A stretch of 64,000 nucleotides of DNA from CAVVVS01 sp963751355 (GTDB lineage: Bacteria > Bacteroidota > Ignavibacteria > Ignavibacteriales > Ignavibacteriaceae): the NCBI GenBank assembly GCA_963751355.1, contig CAVVVS010000061.1, forward strand, positions 1 through 64,000, in the 5' to 3' direction. A program made the translations under genes and the position numbers. Shown here one piece after another: positions 44,269-54,696 of the stretch (position 1 is its first letter; every line of letters begins with the position of its first letter). The notes beneath the pieces were generated by a model, which saw nothing but the letters and a program-made list of their open reading frames with translations, searched no databases and was not told where the DNA came from.

Positions 44269-45555
44269 ATGTTCAGGTTAATATATTTAACCGCATGGCT
44301 TTTAGTTCTATTCTCCACATCCTTCAGCCAAAAAGCTACAGTAACTGTAATTAATCTAAACGGAACAATTAATCCTGCAGCAGCAGATTATGTTAAGTAC
44401 GGGATAAAAAATGCTGCGAACAACAGATCAAAATGTTTAATCCTAAAACTTAATACCCCGGGAGGTCTTTTAGAATCAACAAGAACAATTGTTTCCAATA
44501 TACTACAGTCTCCGGTACCGGTAATTGTATACGTCGCACCACCGGGAGCTCGAGCAGCATCCGCAGGTGTTTTCATAACAATGGCAGCACATATCGCTGT
44601 AATGGCTCCGGGAACCAATATAGGAGCCGCTCATCCCGTCTCACTCCAGGGACAAATGGATTCCACAATGACCGAGAAAGCTACTAATGATGCCGCCGCA
44701 TTCATTAGAACAATCAGTGAAAAAAGGAAAAGAAATATGAAATGGGCTGAAAGCGCAGTAAGAAAAAGCTTATCCCTTACCGAGACCGAAGCCTTAAAAG
44801 AAAATGTTATTGACTACATCGCTCCGACAATCGATAATCTCCTTACAGAAATTAATGGTAAAGAAATTAAAACGGAGAGTGGCAATGTACTACTTAACAC
44901 AAAAGATGCAAAGATTATAAACCTCGATATGAAATTTCAGCATAAACTATTAAATATCTTGAGTGATCCCAATATTGCATACATTTTATTCATGCTAGGA
45001 ATTTACGGTCTCCTATTTGAGCTTTACAATCCCGGTTCAATATTTCCTGGCGTGGTAGGGGGAATTTGTTTGATTCTTGCATTTTATTCGATGCAAACCT
45101 TGCCCATAAATTACGCAGGGTTAGCCTTAATAATTTTTGCAATAATTTTATTTGTTTTGGAGATAAAAATAGTGAGTCACGGAATATTAACAATTGGTGG
45201 GGTGATTGCATTAATCTTAGGCTCAATAATGTTAATTGATGTTGATTCGACCCTGGAAGTGGTACGAATATCCTGGCAAGTAATAGCGCTTGTAGTAGTT
45301 CTTACGATTTTATTTTTTGTATTCGCAATTTCTTTAGCAATAAAGGCGCAATTAAAAAAGCCGACCACTGGAGCGGAGGGAATTTTGAATATGCAGGGAG
45401 AAGCAATTTCAGATTTAAAACCAGACGGCAGCGTTATGGTTCACGGTGAAATCTGGAGTGCCGAAAGCACTGAAGGTGAAATTAAAGCAGGTTCAAAAAT
45501 TATTGTTACAGAAGTTGTAAATCTTAAACTAAAAGTTAAACATCTGACAATTTGA
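44269..45555 (+). CDS. NfeD family membrane protease
   Basis: 428 residues. Signal peptide (LTAWLLVLFSTSFS), ClpP-like serine protease domain with GGLLESTR near 65 and the nucleophile Ser in ARAASAGVFI near 101, and a Lys in the region SEKRKRNMKWAESAV near 150 that would complete the Ser-Lys dyad. Four TM helices (about 230-355) and a C-terminal NfeD OB-fold (about 370-428, LNMQGEAISDLKPDGSV, then GEIWSAES) follow. Such full-length NfeD pairs with stomatin-like proteins in membrane quality control. The stomatin gene begins 24 bases downstream, so the two are an operon. Confidence 0.93.
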   Translation: MFRLIYLTAWLLVLFSTSFSQKATVTVINLNGTINPAAADYVKYGIKNAANNRSKCLILKLNTPGGLLESTRTIVSNILQSPVPVIVYVAPPGARAASAGVFITMAAHIAVMAPGTNIGAAHPVSLQGQMDSTMTEKATNDAAAFIRTISEKRKRNMKWAESAVRKSLSLTETEALKENVIDYIAPTIDNLLTEINGKEIKTESGNVLLNTKDAKIINLDMKFQHKLLNILSDPNIAYILFMLGIYGLLFELYNPGSIFPGVVGGICLILAFYSMQTLPINYAGLALIIFAIILFVLEIKIVSHGILTIGGVIALILGSIMLIDVDSTLEVVRISWQVIALVVVLTILFFVFAISLAIKAQLKKPTTGAEGILNMQGEAISDLKPDGSVMVHGEIWSAESTEGEIKAGSKIIVTEVVNLKLKVKHLTI

Positions 45556-45579
45556 ATCCATTAACTAAAGGAGGCTGCT

Positions 45580-46341
45580 ATGGAGTTAATATCTGCATAC
45601 ATAACGGTTATTATACTTTTTGTATTATTTATTTTATCCAGTGCAATTAGGATTTTAAAAGAATATGAAAGAGGGGTAATATTTAGGCTCGGGAGATTAA
45701 TAGGAGCCAAAGGTCCCGGCTTAATATTCCTGATCCCAATCGTCGATAAGATGATCCGAGTCAGTTTAAGAATTATCGTTATGGATGTTCCGCCTCAAGA
45801 TATAATAACAAAAGATAATGTTACTCTAAAAGTAAATGCCGTTGTTTATTTCCGTGTGGTACATTCTGAAAAAGCAATTGTTGAAGTTGAAGATTACCTT
45901 GCAGCCACATCTCAAATATCACAAACAACTTTACGAAGTGTATTAGGACAATCTCAACTGGATGAACTGCTTGCGGAAAGAGACAGAATAAACCAAAGAT
46001 TACAGCAAATAATCGACCAGCAAACAGAACCATGGGGAATAAAAGTATCGGCGGTTGAAGTAAAACAAGTTGATCTTCCGATTGAGATGCAGAGAGCAAT
46101 CGCTAAACAAGCGGAAGCCGAAAGAGTACGAAGAGCAAAAGTTATTCACGCCGAAGGAGAGTTCCAGGCAAGTCAAAAATTAGCCGATGCAGCAAGAGTA
46201 ATTAGCGATTACCCGATTGCACTTCAACTAAGATTTTTACAAACATTAGCAGAAGTGGCTTCTGAGAAAAATTCGACTACTATATTTCCTGTACCGATCG
46301 ATCTTGTTAAACCGTTTCTTGAAAAATCACAAAAGAGCTAA
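45580..46341 (+). CDS. Stomatin/SPFH-domain protein (slipin)
   Basis: 253 residues. One N-terminal TM helix (about 4-22), then the SPFH domain: IRILKEYERGVIFRLGRL, GPGLIFLIPIVDKMIRVSLR and DVPPQDIITKDNVTLKVNAV, and VYFRV. A coiled stretch with EMQRAIAKQAEAERVRRAKV and HAEGEFQASQKL follows, and ends with LIPIP-like FPVPIDLVKPFL. Together with NfeD upstream it forms a classical pair at the inner membrane: the SPFH oligomer is a scaffold and possibly the protease substrate partner. AGGAGG in AAAGGAGGCTGCTATG is a strong ribosome site. Confidence 0.95.
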   Translation: MELISAYITVIILFVLFILSSAIRILKEYERGVIFRLGRLIGAKGPGLIFLIPIVDKMIRVSLRIIVMDVPPQDIITKDNVTLKVNAVVYFRVVHSEKAIVEVEDYLAATSQISQTTLRSVLGQSQLDELLAERDRINQRLQQIIDQQTEPWGIKVSAVEVKQVDLPIEMQRAIAKQAEAERVRRAKVIHAEGEFQASQKLADAARVISDYPIALQLRFLQTLAEVASEKNSTTIFPVPIDLVKPFLEKSQKS

Positions 46342-46696
46342 TTGAAAAATAAGTTTGAATATTTTTGTTGGAACTTTGTTAATTATAAGCATGTAAAGAA
46401 TTAAAGGTATAGGGACAAATGGCAGAAAGGATAGAAGTCAGATTTATCTCTATTGTACTGTATTTATAATTTTTGCTTTTTATTTAATTTTTTTAACTGA
46501 ATTTTTTATTTTCAATTAAAAACGTAGACTTTCGTTCTGTTGTAATCCATACAATAAAAACAACGAATTGTGTGCTTTTAAGAATTAATGAAAAAAGATT
46601 GTGTCTCCCTGCAGAAATTAATTTCCTTCATTTTACTAAGTTAATTATATAAACCTATCTTTTTATTCTAAATTTGCTGACTTAAATTGGATTTGT
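46342..46696. other. 355-bp AT-rich gap
   Basis: A 16-codon frame beginning at about 46420 with AGGGACAAATG in front reads MAERIEVRFISIV and ends at once; no other support. No hairpin or known RNA. Confidence 0.4.
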
Positions 46697-48169
46697 ATGA
46701 AATTGAGACCGGAAGAAATTCTAAAAATATATTATAACTCTGACTCATTTAGAGGACTACAAGAAGAAATAATTACTACAATAGTAAATAAGCAAGAACA
46801 TTGTTTGGTTTTAATGCCCACAGGAAGCGGTAAATCTTTATGCTACCAAATTCCCGCTATGTGTTTTGAAAAAGGGACTATTGTGATAAGTCCTTTGATT
46901 GCTTTAATGCAGGATCAGGTTGATGCACTAAAAAGAAAAAACATTCCCGCAGGATTTATTAATTCCACACTATCAAAGCAAGAAAGAGATAAAAGACTGA
47001 CTGAATTTATCGAGGGCAAAATTAAATTGTTCTATGTAACTCCCGAACGATTCAGAAGAAAAGATTTTGTGGATAAAATAAAGGAAGTAGAAATATCACT
47101 GCTTGCCGTTGATGAAGCTCATTGCATTTCGGAATGGGGACACGACTTTCGACCGGATTATTCCCGAATAGGTGAATTTCGTGAAATTTTGAATAACCCC
47201 CTAACTGTGGCATTAACAGCAACTGCTACAGCCGAAGTTCAAACAGATATAATCAAAAAACTAAATATTGATGGCAACGAAATAAAGATATTTCACCAGG
47301 GTATCGAAAGACCGAATTTAAGATTGGAAGCGATTGATATTTTCGATGAAAAAGAAAAACTATCAGCAATATTAAATGTGCTGGATAAATATAAAGGTTC
47401 AGGGATAATATATTTTTCCCTAATCCAGACCCTCAAGAAATTTTCTCAAATACTGTATGATAAAGGCTACAAACACGGAGTGTATCACGGGAAATTAGGC
47501 GACAAAGAGCGAAAAAGAATGCAGCGAGATTTTATAAGCGGAAACCAAAACTTAATTTTAGCAACTAATGCATTTGGAATGGGAATTGATAAGCCGGATA
47601 TTCGATTTGTAATTCATGCGGAGGTCCCATCTTCCATCGAATCGTATTACCAGGAAATCGGCAGGGCGGGAAGAGACGGGAAAGATTCTCTTTGTTTATT
47701 ATTATATAATCAAGATGATCTTTATACGCAGATGGAATTCATAAAATGGTCCAATCCGGATGAAAATTTTTACTCGGCGCTTTTCGACATTCTAAAGAGA
47801 GATATTGATGCGGTAAATTCATCTGGAATTGAATTTCTGCGTGAACAAATGAATTACAAGAACAGGAATGATTTTAGAATCGAAACAGCCCTGGGAATGC
47901 TGGATAGATACGGGATTACTGAAGGAAATGTTGAAAATAAAGATCTCATATTAACCGGTGATTTACCTCATGAACTTGAAGATGATGAAATGCTGAAAGA
48001 AAAATTACTAAACGACAATAAGAAATTACTTTCCATGGTACAATATTTTAGGACAGAGGATTGTAGACGGGTGTATATCTCGGATTATTTTGGTTTCAAA
48101 GATGAAACAGCCTGCGGCAATTGCGATAATTGTGAAACACTAAAATTAAAGGTCAAAAAAAATAGTTAG
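46697..48169 (+). CDS. RecQ-family ATP-dependent DNA helicase (short form)
   Basis: 490 residues. 3'-5' SF2 helicase used in recombination and replication repair. Motif I LMPTGSGKSLCYQIPA near residue 42, DEAH in AVDEAHCISEWGHDFRPDY near 140, motif III ALTATATAEV and motif VI QEIGRAGRDG near 320. The RQC zinc knuckle is complete at the C-terminus (EDCRRVYISDYFGF, then ACGNCDNC), but the HRDC domain of RecQ is absent, as in short RecQ forms of Bacteroidota. The next gene starts 12 bases after the stop. Confidence 0.93.
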   Translation: MKLRPEEILKIYYNSDSFRGLQEEIITTIVNKQEHCLVLMPTGSGKSLCYQIPAMCFEKGTIVISPLIALMQDQVDALKRKNIPAGFINSTLSKQERDKRLTEFIEGKIKLFYVTPERFRRKDFVDKIKEVEISLLAVDEAHCISEWGHDFRPDYSRIGEFREILNNPLTVALTATATAEVQTDIIKKLNIDGNEIKIFHQGIERPNLRLEAIDIFDEKEKLSAILNVLDKYKGSGIIYFSLIQTLKKFSQILYDKGYKHGVYHGKLGDKERKRMQRDFISGNQNLILATNAFGMGIDKPDIRFVIHAEVPSSIESYYQEIGRAGRDGKDSLCLLLYNQDDLYTQMEFIKWSNPDENFYSALFDILKRDIDAVNSSGIEFLREQMNYKNRNDFRIETALGMLDRYGITEGNVENKDLILTGDLPHELEDDEMLKEKLLNDNKKLLSMVQYFRTEDCRRVYISDYFGFKDETACGNCDNCETLKLKVKKNS

Positions 48170-48180
48170 GCTTGTATTAA

Positions 48181-48513
48181 ATGCAATTCGATATTAATTC
48201 AATTGAAGAATTCGATCAATTTATAGCGGATAATTCCGGCGCGGTAATATATTTCAGTACACCCGAATGTAACGTCTGCAAAGTACTAAAACCGAAATTA
48301 CAGGAGTTGCTGAATGAAGATTTTCCGGAAATGAAATTCGGTTATGTAAATTGTAACGAAGTTAAAGGTCTTGCAGCACAGAAAAGTATATTCACCGTAC
48401 CTACTATATTATTTTATCTTGAAGGAAAAGAGTTCATAAGAAAATCGAGAAACATAAATCTCTCAGAATTATACAGGGAACTTGACCGTCCCTACTCAAT
48501 GTTATTTCAATAG
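48181..48513 (+). CDS. Thioredoxin-family protein
   Basis: 110 residues, thioredoxin fold. The active-site motif is CNVC (STPECNVCKVLKP, near residue 30), not the CGPC of classical thioredoxin, and the cis-Pro follows in IFTVPTILFYL. No signal peptide. Co-directional with recQ, with a 12-base gap; a functional link is not obvious. The CNVC pair suggests a reductase or disulfide-exchange role in the cytoplasm. Confidence 0.85.
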   Translation: MQFDINSIEEFDQFIADNSGAVIYFSTPECNVCKVLKPKLQELLNEDFPEMKFGYVNCNEVKGLAAQKSIFTVPTILFYLEGKEFIRKSRNINLSELYRELDRPYSMLFQ

Positions 48514-48565
48514 AGGCTGGCTAAAAGTAATTTCCAAATTTCTAAAAAATACTTCAGCCAACCTC
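48513..48565. terminator. Candidate bidirectional hairpin between convergent genes
   Basis: GAGGCTGGCT (48513-48522) and AGCCAACCTC (48556-48565) form two 4-5 bp stems with a long AT-rich loop. Located between the stops of the thioredoxin gene and the BNR gene. Confidence 0.3.
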
Positions 48566-48592
48566 AAAATATTGCAGAAGGATTAATCGTAA

Positions 48593-51500
48593 TTAATTTC
48601 CTTTCCAATCAGGTACACGACCCGGCGTCCATGGTGCCCCTAAACTTTCTGCTTTTTCTTTCAAATTTTTAAAATCTATGTTTACCAACATCTTTAGTTT
48701 CGCGAGAACGGGAGTAAATTCATCGGCAGCCATTTTATAACCTTCCTTCTGTGTGCCTGTCGGAGCAGATGTTGACTGCCATTCACCGTAAATAATTTGT
48801 CCGACTCTGCCTGAAATTGACGGAGGCATATTTATATTATATTTCATCAGCGTTCTATCCCCTCTTAACTTGATAAGCAAATCGTTTGTCTGATTTTCAA
48901 TTGAATCGGCAGCAGCCATTAATTCACTAGAAGATGCCGGAGTTTTCATCAAAGCGTCTTTTACATACTTAACATTTTTAACCAGATTATTTGCTGCATC
49001 AATCGAACCTCTAACAGCCCTGTTGAGATCGGCAACTTTTTTCTGAAAAGAAACAAGCGCAGCACGATCGGCTGCAGGCAATGATGTTTCACCTAATGAT
49101 TTTGCGTTAAATACTTGAGGTCCAGCGATTTGTGTTAACACTCCGTCCACACTTTTTGACATCGTCACCTTATAAGTTCCCGGTGAAACAAGAATCCCAG
49201 AATTATAATCCTGCATGCTTCCTACCTCATCAGGTTTATTTAAGTTAAGCGGACCGGTAGAGGCATATCTTAAATCCCACGTGATTCTGTCAATTCCTGC
49301 TTTTGCAGGCGCTTTCAATTTTCTCACAACATTCCCCGCTTGATCATAAACAGTAAACAAGAGATAAGGTTTTTGTTCGTTATTTTCTGCACGCAGTTCG
49401 GCATCTGTCGGAAACGGTACAGGTTTACCTTCTTTAATTAATCCTTTCTCCTTTTCCTGTCTTATTTCTTTTTTAGTTTTAATATTATCCTTGAGATAAA
49501 ACGTAAAAGTAGCACCAAACGGCGGATTATTCGCCGTATAATAAGAAGATCCCTGTGAAGCTTTTTCTTTTCCTCCTAACGGAAAAGAGGGTATATACAT
49601 CAATGCATCTTTTACAGGAAACAAAATAGCGCTGCTTGATAAAGATTTTTCCGATACATCCCGCAGCGGAGAATAATTATCGAGTATATAAAACCCCTGT
49701 CCGAAAGTAGCTAGCGCCAGATCATTTTCTCTTTTTTGAATTGCAATTTCTCTGACTGCAATAGTCGGGATTCCGCCCTTAAGCTGTTCCCACTTTTTCC
49801 CGCCGTCAATCGTAAAGAAAATTCCAAATTCGGTTCCGGCAAAAAGTAAATTGGGATCTTTAAAATCCTGTACTATAGAATGTACATAATAGTTTGAAGG
49901 TAAGTTGCCTGCTATAGATTTCCAGGTTTTTCCTCCGTCCGTACTTTTCAATAAATACGGTTTAAAATCGCTTCTTTTATGATTATCGAACGAGGCAAAA
50001 ACCGTATTTGCATCGAAGTTTGAAGGTGTAATATAACTAACATAACTTGTATCGGGAACGCCTGGAAACGAACTAATCCTAGTCCAATTTTTCCCGTCAT
50101 CTTTGGTAATGTTAATAAGTCCGTCATCCGTCCCTGCATACAATTCGCCAGCTTTTACGGGTGATTCAGCTAAGGCAACAATATTTCCAAAATAAGAAGT
50201 GGAGGCATTCTTGGATACCGCATCCACACTCCAAATTTTACCCATTATAGGCAATTTATTTCTATCAATCTGCCTGGTTAAATCCCCGCTGATCTCCGTC
50301 CAGTTATCACCGCGATCGGTGCTCTTAAATAATTTGTTTGCTGCAAAATACAGTGCAGTGTGTGATTGAGGACTGATTATCAAGGGAGAATCCCAATTCC
50401 ATCTTAGCGGCGGTTCATCTTTCCCGGGTTGAGGTTGAATATCAATCATTTCACCGCTCATTTTATCATAACGAACCAAACCGCCGTATTGTGATTCTGC
50501 ATAAACTATGTTAGGATCCTCGGGATCTACCTTGGAAACAAATCCGTCGCCGCCGTTGGTAATAAACCAATCGGAATTTACAATGCCGTTAATGTTTTTA
50601 GTTTGAGAAGGACCGCCGAGACTGTTGTTATCCTGAGTACCTCCGTATACATAATAAAATGGTCTTGTATTATCCACCGTAACATTATAGAATTGAGTAA
50701 TCGGCAAGTTGCTTTTAAATTGCCAATGTTCTGCCCTATCCCAGCTTTCATAAACACCTCCATCGCAGCCGACGATATAGTGGTTTGTATTTTTGGGATC
50801 GATCCACATTGCATGATTATCGACATGCTTGTACTTTTCGCTTAGTCGATGAAAAGTTTTTCCGCCGTCGGTCGTATAATGCAGATGTGTATCCATTGCG
50901 TAAACACGGTCAACATCTTTAGGATCACAAACAATTTCATTGTAATACTGAGGGCTGGTTGTCATATAAGTGCTTCTTTTATCCCACGAAGCGCCTCTAT
51001 CGGTTGAGCGGAAAAACCCGCCTTTTCCGTCAGCAGCTTCAATTATAGCATATACTACGTCGGGATTTACCGGTGAAATTGCTAACCCAATTCGTCCTTT
51101 ATCAACCGACGGAATGCCGTTGGTTAATTTTTCCCAGGTACCGCCGGCATCTGTTGATTTATAAATCGCAGATTCGGGACCGCCATCTATTAATGTCCAT
51201 GTATGCCGCATCCTTTGATATGAAGAAGCATAAAGCACATCAGGATTACGGGGATCCATAGCAACTTCATTAACACCGGTATATTTGCTTATTGCCAGCA
51301 CAGCTTTCCAGGTTTTACCTCCGTCTGTAGTTTTATAAAGTCCCCGGTCTCCACCCGATCTCCATAAAGGGCCTTGCGCCGCAACGTAAACTATATTTGA
51401 ATTTTTGGGATCAATTACAATTTTTCCGATATGCTCTGAAGATTTGAGTCCCATATTTTTCCAGGTCTTGCCGCCGTCATCCGAACGGTAAACACCGTCA

Positions 51501-51883
51501 CCGTAAGACACACTTCTTTGACTGTTGTTTTCCCCGGAACCAACCCAAATCACAAAATGATTGTTTGGATCCATCGCGATACATCCAACCGAATAAGAAC
51601 CTTCTTTATCGAAGACAGGCTGCCATGTTGTACCGTCATTTGTTGTTTTCCATACTCCGCCTGATGCGGAAGCGACATAAAATTCACTTGGGTCGTCGGG
51701 ATTAACCGCAAAATCCGTAACCCTGCCGGAAGTTACCGCGGGTCCGATAGATCTTAATTTAAGCCCGTTAAAAGTCGAGGAAGACATCGGACCTTTTTCT
51801 TTTTTCTTCTCATCTTTCTTTGCTTTAGAAAAAACCGGAGATATTAATAGAAAGCAAAATAGAATAGTTTTTAGTAACTGCAT
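48593..51883 (-). CDS. Secreted BNR/sialidase-fold repeat protein (VPS10-like propeller)
   Basis: 1096 residues. Signal peptide (TILFCFLLISPVFS), then a Lys-rich linker and several Asp-box repeats of the form S-x-D-x-G-x-T-W: DDGGKTWKNMG, TDGGKTWKAVL, TDAGGTWEKLT, TDRGASWDKRS, STDRGDNWTEISG and STDGGKTWKSI. These build beta-propellers. The last 300 residues (LIKEGKPVPFPTDAEL onwards) are a separate Bacteroidota-type C-terminal domain with helices, no enzyme motif. Proteins of this layout are abundant in Bacteroidota, often annotated as glycosyl hydrolase without proof. Likely exported; ligand unknown. No type IX CTD visible at the end. Confidence 0.85.
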   Translation of the reverse strand: MQLLKTILFCFLLISPVFSKAKKDEKKKEKGPMSSSTFNGLKLRSIGPAVTSGRVTDFAVNPDDPSEFYVASASGGVWKTTNDGTTWQPVFDKEGSYSVGCIAMDPNNHFVIWVGSGENNSQRSVSYGDGVYRSDDGGKTWKNMGLKSSEHIGKIVIDPKNSNIVYVAAQGPLWRSGGDRGLYKTTDGGKTWKAVLAISKYTGVNEVAMDPRNPDVLYASSYQRMRHTWTLIDGGPESAIYKSTDAGGTWEKLTNGIPSVDKGRIGLAISPVNPDVVYAIIEAADGKGGFFRSTDRGASWDKRSTYMTTSPQYYNEIVCDPKDVDRVYAMDTHLHYTTDGGKTFHRLSEKYKHVDNHAMWIDPKNTNHYIVGCDGGVYESWDRAEHWQFKSNLPITQFYNVTVDNTRPFYYVYGGTQDNNSLGGPSQTKNINGIVNSDWFITNGGDGFVSKVDPEDPNIVYAESQYGGLVRYDKMSGEMIDIQPQPGKDEPPLRWNWDSPLIISPQSHTALYFAANKLFKSTDRGDNWTEISGDLTRQIDRNKLPIMGKIWSVDAVSKNASTSYFGNIVALAESPVKAGELYAGTDDGLINITKDDGKNWTRISSFPGVPDTSYVSYITPSNFDANTVFASFDNHKRSDFKPYLLKSTDGGKTWKSIAGNLPSNYYVHSIVQDFKDPNLLFAGTEFGIFFTIDGGKKWEQLKGGIPTIAVREIAIQKRENDLALATFGQGFYILDNYSPLRDVSEKSLSSSAILFPVKDALMYIPSFPLGGKEKASQGSSYYTANNPPFGATFTFYLKDNIKTKKEIRQEKEKGLIKEGKPVPFPTDAELRAENNEQKPYLLFTVYDQAGNVVRKLKAPAKAGIDRITWDLRYASTGPLNLNKPDEVGSMQDYNSGILVSPGTYKVTMSKSVDGVLTQIAGPQVFNAKSLGETSLPAADRAALVSFQKKVADLNRAVRGSIDAANNLVKNVKYVKDALMKTPASSSELMAAADSIENQTNDLLIKLRGDRTLMKYNINMPPSISGRVGQIIYGEWQSTSAPTGTQKEGYKMAADEFTPVLAKLKMLVNIDFKNLKEKAESLGAPWTPGRVPDWKGN

Positions 51884-52267
51884 TTATTCACCTATAGAAA
51901 GTTGATTTGGTATTTTTGATTTCAAAGTTTCTACTAGAAACCTGGAATTATTATTCGTGCTAATATTTATTTTTTGCCGGAATTCACTGTAAGGGTGTTT
52001 TTTAAGAAAGGTATCAAGTAATAATTTATTCATATCGGATAGTTTGATTCAGTTACGTGATATTTTCCAGAACTCGAATAAAAAAACTAAATAAAAACTG
52101 TTTCTATTTCAATTGGAAAATATTTTTTCTAAAAGAATAGAATTTGAACCCCATCATATTTAATTTTTCATTATTAATCACGGCGTACCGCTCAGCCTGT
52201 ATCTTTAGCCTTTCAATATGTACTATTTCTTTTATATATTTAAGTTTTAAAAACTAAATTATAGGAA
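51884..52267. other. 384-bp AT-rich gap between divergent genes
   Basis: Holds the promoters of the BNR gene and gatB. No ORF or recognised motif. Confidence 0.4.
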
Positions 52268-53722
52268 ATGAACGACAAGTACGAAGCCGTAATCGGATTA
52301 GAAGTCCACGCACAATTATTAACAGATTCAAAAATTTTCTGCAGTTGTTCAACGAAGTTCGGGAATGCACCGAATACAAATGTTTGTCCGGTTTGCTTAG
52401 GACATCCGGGAGTGCTCCCGGTACTTAATCAAAAAGTTGTTGAATATAGCGTTAAAATGGGACTATCTACAAATTGTACCATTAACGAACGCTCAATATT
52501 TGCCAGAAAAAATTATTTTTACCCTGACCTTCCGAAAGGATACCAGATCTCACAATACGAAAAGCCTATTTGCGAACACGGGTACCTTAATATTTTCTTC
52601 GATGACGGTTCTTTCAAACATATTGGTATTACCCGAATCCACATGGAAGAAGATGCTGGTAAATCAATACATGATCAGGGTTATGATACTTTAGTTGACG
52701 TGAATAGGTGCGGTGTTCCATTAATTGAAATAGTGAGTGAACCGGATATGAATTCGGCGACCGAGGCTTATCTATATTTAACCAAGATTAGGCAAATCGT
52801 TCAATACCTGGGAATTTGTGACGGTAATATGGAAGAAGGCTCGCTCCGGTGTGATGCAAATATATCGGTAAGGTTAAAAGGCGCACAGGAATTCGGTACC
52901 AAAACCGAAGTGAAGAATATGAACTCATTCCGCAACGTGGAAAAAGCAATAAATTTTGAAATTGAAAGACAGATTGATATTCTGGAAGAAGACGGAAAAA
53001 TTATACAGCAGACTTTACTGTGGAACGCAGATTTAAACGAAGCATTCCCGATGCGAAGCAAAGAAGAAGCACACGATTATCGTTATTTTCCCGAGCCTGA
53101 TTTAATGCCGGTTATCGTAAACGAAGATTGGAAAAACGAAATTTCGGAAAAATTGCCCGAACTTCCCGACATCAGAAAAGAAAGAATGATTAACAAGTAC
53201 AACCTTCCCAAATACGATGCCGAAATTTTAACCCAATCAAAAGATATTGCAGATTATTATGAAAAAGTTATCAGTGTAACGGATGACTACAAAACCGCTA
53301 GTAACTGGGTTATGACTGAAGTTCTAAAAGTAATAAATGAAGAAAAAATTAACATTACTGATTTTTCAATATCGCCTGAAAATTTAGGCGAACTTGTAAA
53401 TATTATAAAGGACGGAACAATCAGCGGGAAAATTGCAAAAGAGGTTTTCCCGGTTATGCTCAAGGGAAATAAAAAGCCATCTGAGATAGTAAAAGAAAAA
53501 AACCTGGTTCAAATAACCGACTCAGGAGAAATCGAAAAAATAGTTGATACTATTTTAGAAAAAAGCCCAAATGAAGTTGAGCAATATTTAAGCGGTAAAG
53601 ATAAAGTGTTCGGTTTTTTTGTCGGACAGGTGATGAGGGAAACCAAAGGTAAAGCAAATCCTAAAACTGTAAATGAACTATTAAAGAAAAAGTTTGAAGT
53701 AATGAAATCTGCAGGGAAATAA
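52268..53722 (+). CDS. gatB: Asp-tRNA(Asn)/Glu-tRNA(Gln) amidotransferase subunit B
   Basis: 484 residues. GatB holds the kinase site that activates the tRNA-bound Glu or Asp and, with GatA and GatC, makes Gln-tRNA(Gln). Landmarks: VIGLEVHAQLLTDSKIFC (9-26) with the zinc-site cysteines CSCSTKFG, CPVCLGHPGVLPVLN near 40, DLPKGYQISQYE near 86, EDAGKS and the YqeY-type C-terminal tail (GELVNIIKDGTISGKIAKEV, then VMRETKGKANPKTVNELL). Full length, ATG start. gatA and gatC are not next to it. Confidence 0.97.
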   Translation: MNDKYEAVIGLEVHAQLLTDSKIFCSCSTKFGNAPNTNVCPVCLGHPGVLPVLNQKVVEYSVKMGLSTNCTINERSIFARKNYFYPDLPKGYQISQYEKPICEHGYLNIFFDDGSFKHIGITRIHMEEDAGKSIHDQGYDTLVDVNRCGVPLIEIVSEPDMNSATEAYLYLTKIRQIVQYLGICDGNMEEGSLRCDANISVRLKGAQEFGTKTEVKNMNSFRNVEKAINFEIERQIDILEEDGKIIQQTLLWNADLNEAFPMRSKEEAHDYRYFPEPDLMPVIVNEDWKNEISEKLPELPDIRKERMINKYNLPKYDAEILTQSKDIADYYEKVISVTDDYKTASNWVMTEVLKVINEEKINITDFSISPENLGELVNIIKDGTISGKIAKEVFPVMLKGNKKPSEIVKEKNLVQITDSGEIEKIVDTILEKSPNEVEQYLSGKDKVFGFFVGQVMRETKGKANPKTVNELLKKKFEVMKSAGK

Positions 53723-53760
53723 ATTATAAACAAGTATAAAATTCAATACGGAGTATTAAA

Positions 53761-54696
53761 TTGCCATTTAAAGAGAGTTTCAAAAAATTTATCGGGATTA
53801 AATCGGAAGAAGAACAACAACGCCCAAAAACCAGCAAAGAGAAGTTCAGAGAATTTATTGAGTCACTTGTCTTTGCTGCTATAGCGGCGTTCTTTATAAT
53901 TACTTTCGTAGTTCAGAATACCCGTATTCCCACCGGTTCCATGGAAAATACTATCGAAGTAGGAGATTTTGTCCTTGTTAATAAATTTATCTTCGGCTCA
54001 GAATCGCCTAGGTATATTCCCTTTACGCAAATTGAAATCCCCCACTTCAGGCTTCCCGCTTTAAGGGATCCTCATAGAGGTGATATTGTTGTTTTTGAAT
54101 TCCCCGGAATGCGTGACAGGGTGTTTGCAAAAGAACGCGGAGTTAATTATGTAAAAAGATGTATCGGTACTCCCGGCGATACTATTCAAGTGATCAATAA
54201 AGTAGTTTTTGTCAATCATAAACAAATGAAGATTCCAACCCACATAAAATATTTAAATGCGTTTCCCAGACCCAAAGGAATAATTGAACCAAGAATTTTT
54301 CCCGAAGGTATGCCATGGAATGAAGATAATTACGGACCCTTAATCATTCCGAAAAAAGGATACACCATTCATTTGGATTCAAATAACATTGAGCAGTGGG
54401 CAATTACAATCGATAGAGAGTATGGGGAAAAAGTGGTGGCGGTGAGAAACGATGTTGTAACCATCCAGGGGAAGCCTGTCAATTCCTATACATTTAAAAA
54501 GAACTATTACTTTATGATGGGCGATAACCGGGACAACAGTCTCGACAGCAGGTTTTGGGGTTTTGTGCCACGAGATAATGTTGAAGGTGAAGCTTTTATT
54601 ACGCTCTTCTCATGGAACAGGAATATACCATTTACAGATTTGTTCCGACTAATCGGTTCGATTCGTCCGGATAGAATTTTATTGTTGCTCCATTAA
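53761..54696 (+). CDS. lepB: Signal peptidase I
   Basis: 311 residues. TTG start preceded by GGAG at seven bases, the best start in frame. TM helix about 36-55; Ser nucleophile in TRIPTGSMENTIEVGDF near 62; the Lys general base in YVKRCIGTPGD near 138; GDNRDNSLDSRFWG near 258. It removes signal peptides from exported preproteins on the outer face of the inner membrane. The insert between the Ser and Lys blocks is longer than in E. coli, as is usual for the family. A long insert of about 100 residues (ERGVNYVKR to NDVVTIQGKPV) carries the beta-rich lid. Alone on the + strand after gatB. Confidence 0.95.
   Translation: MPFKESFKKFIGIKSEEEQQRPKTSKEKFREFIESLVFAAIAAFFIITFVVQNTRIPTGSMENTIEVGDFVLVNKFIFGSESPRYIPFTQIEIPHFRLPALRDPHRGDIVVFEFPGMRDRVFAKERGVNYVKRCIGTPGDTIQVINKVVFVNHKQMKIPTHIKYLNAFPRPKGIIEPRIFPEGMPWNEDNYGPLIIPKKGYTIHLDSNNIEQWAITIDREYGEKVVAVRNDVVTIQGKPVNSYTFKKNYYFMMGDNRDNSLDSRFWGFVPRDNVEGEAFITLFSWNRNIPFTDLFRLIGSIRPDRILLLLH

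Noticed and set aside
46420..46470. 16-codon peptide with ribosome-site-like AGGGACAA
   Set aside because: Too short and without any conservation evidence.
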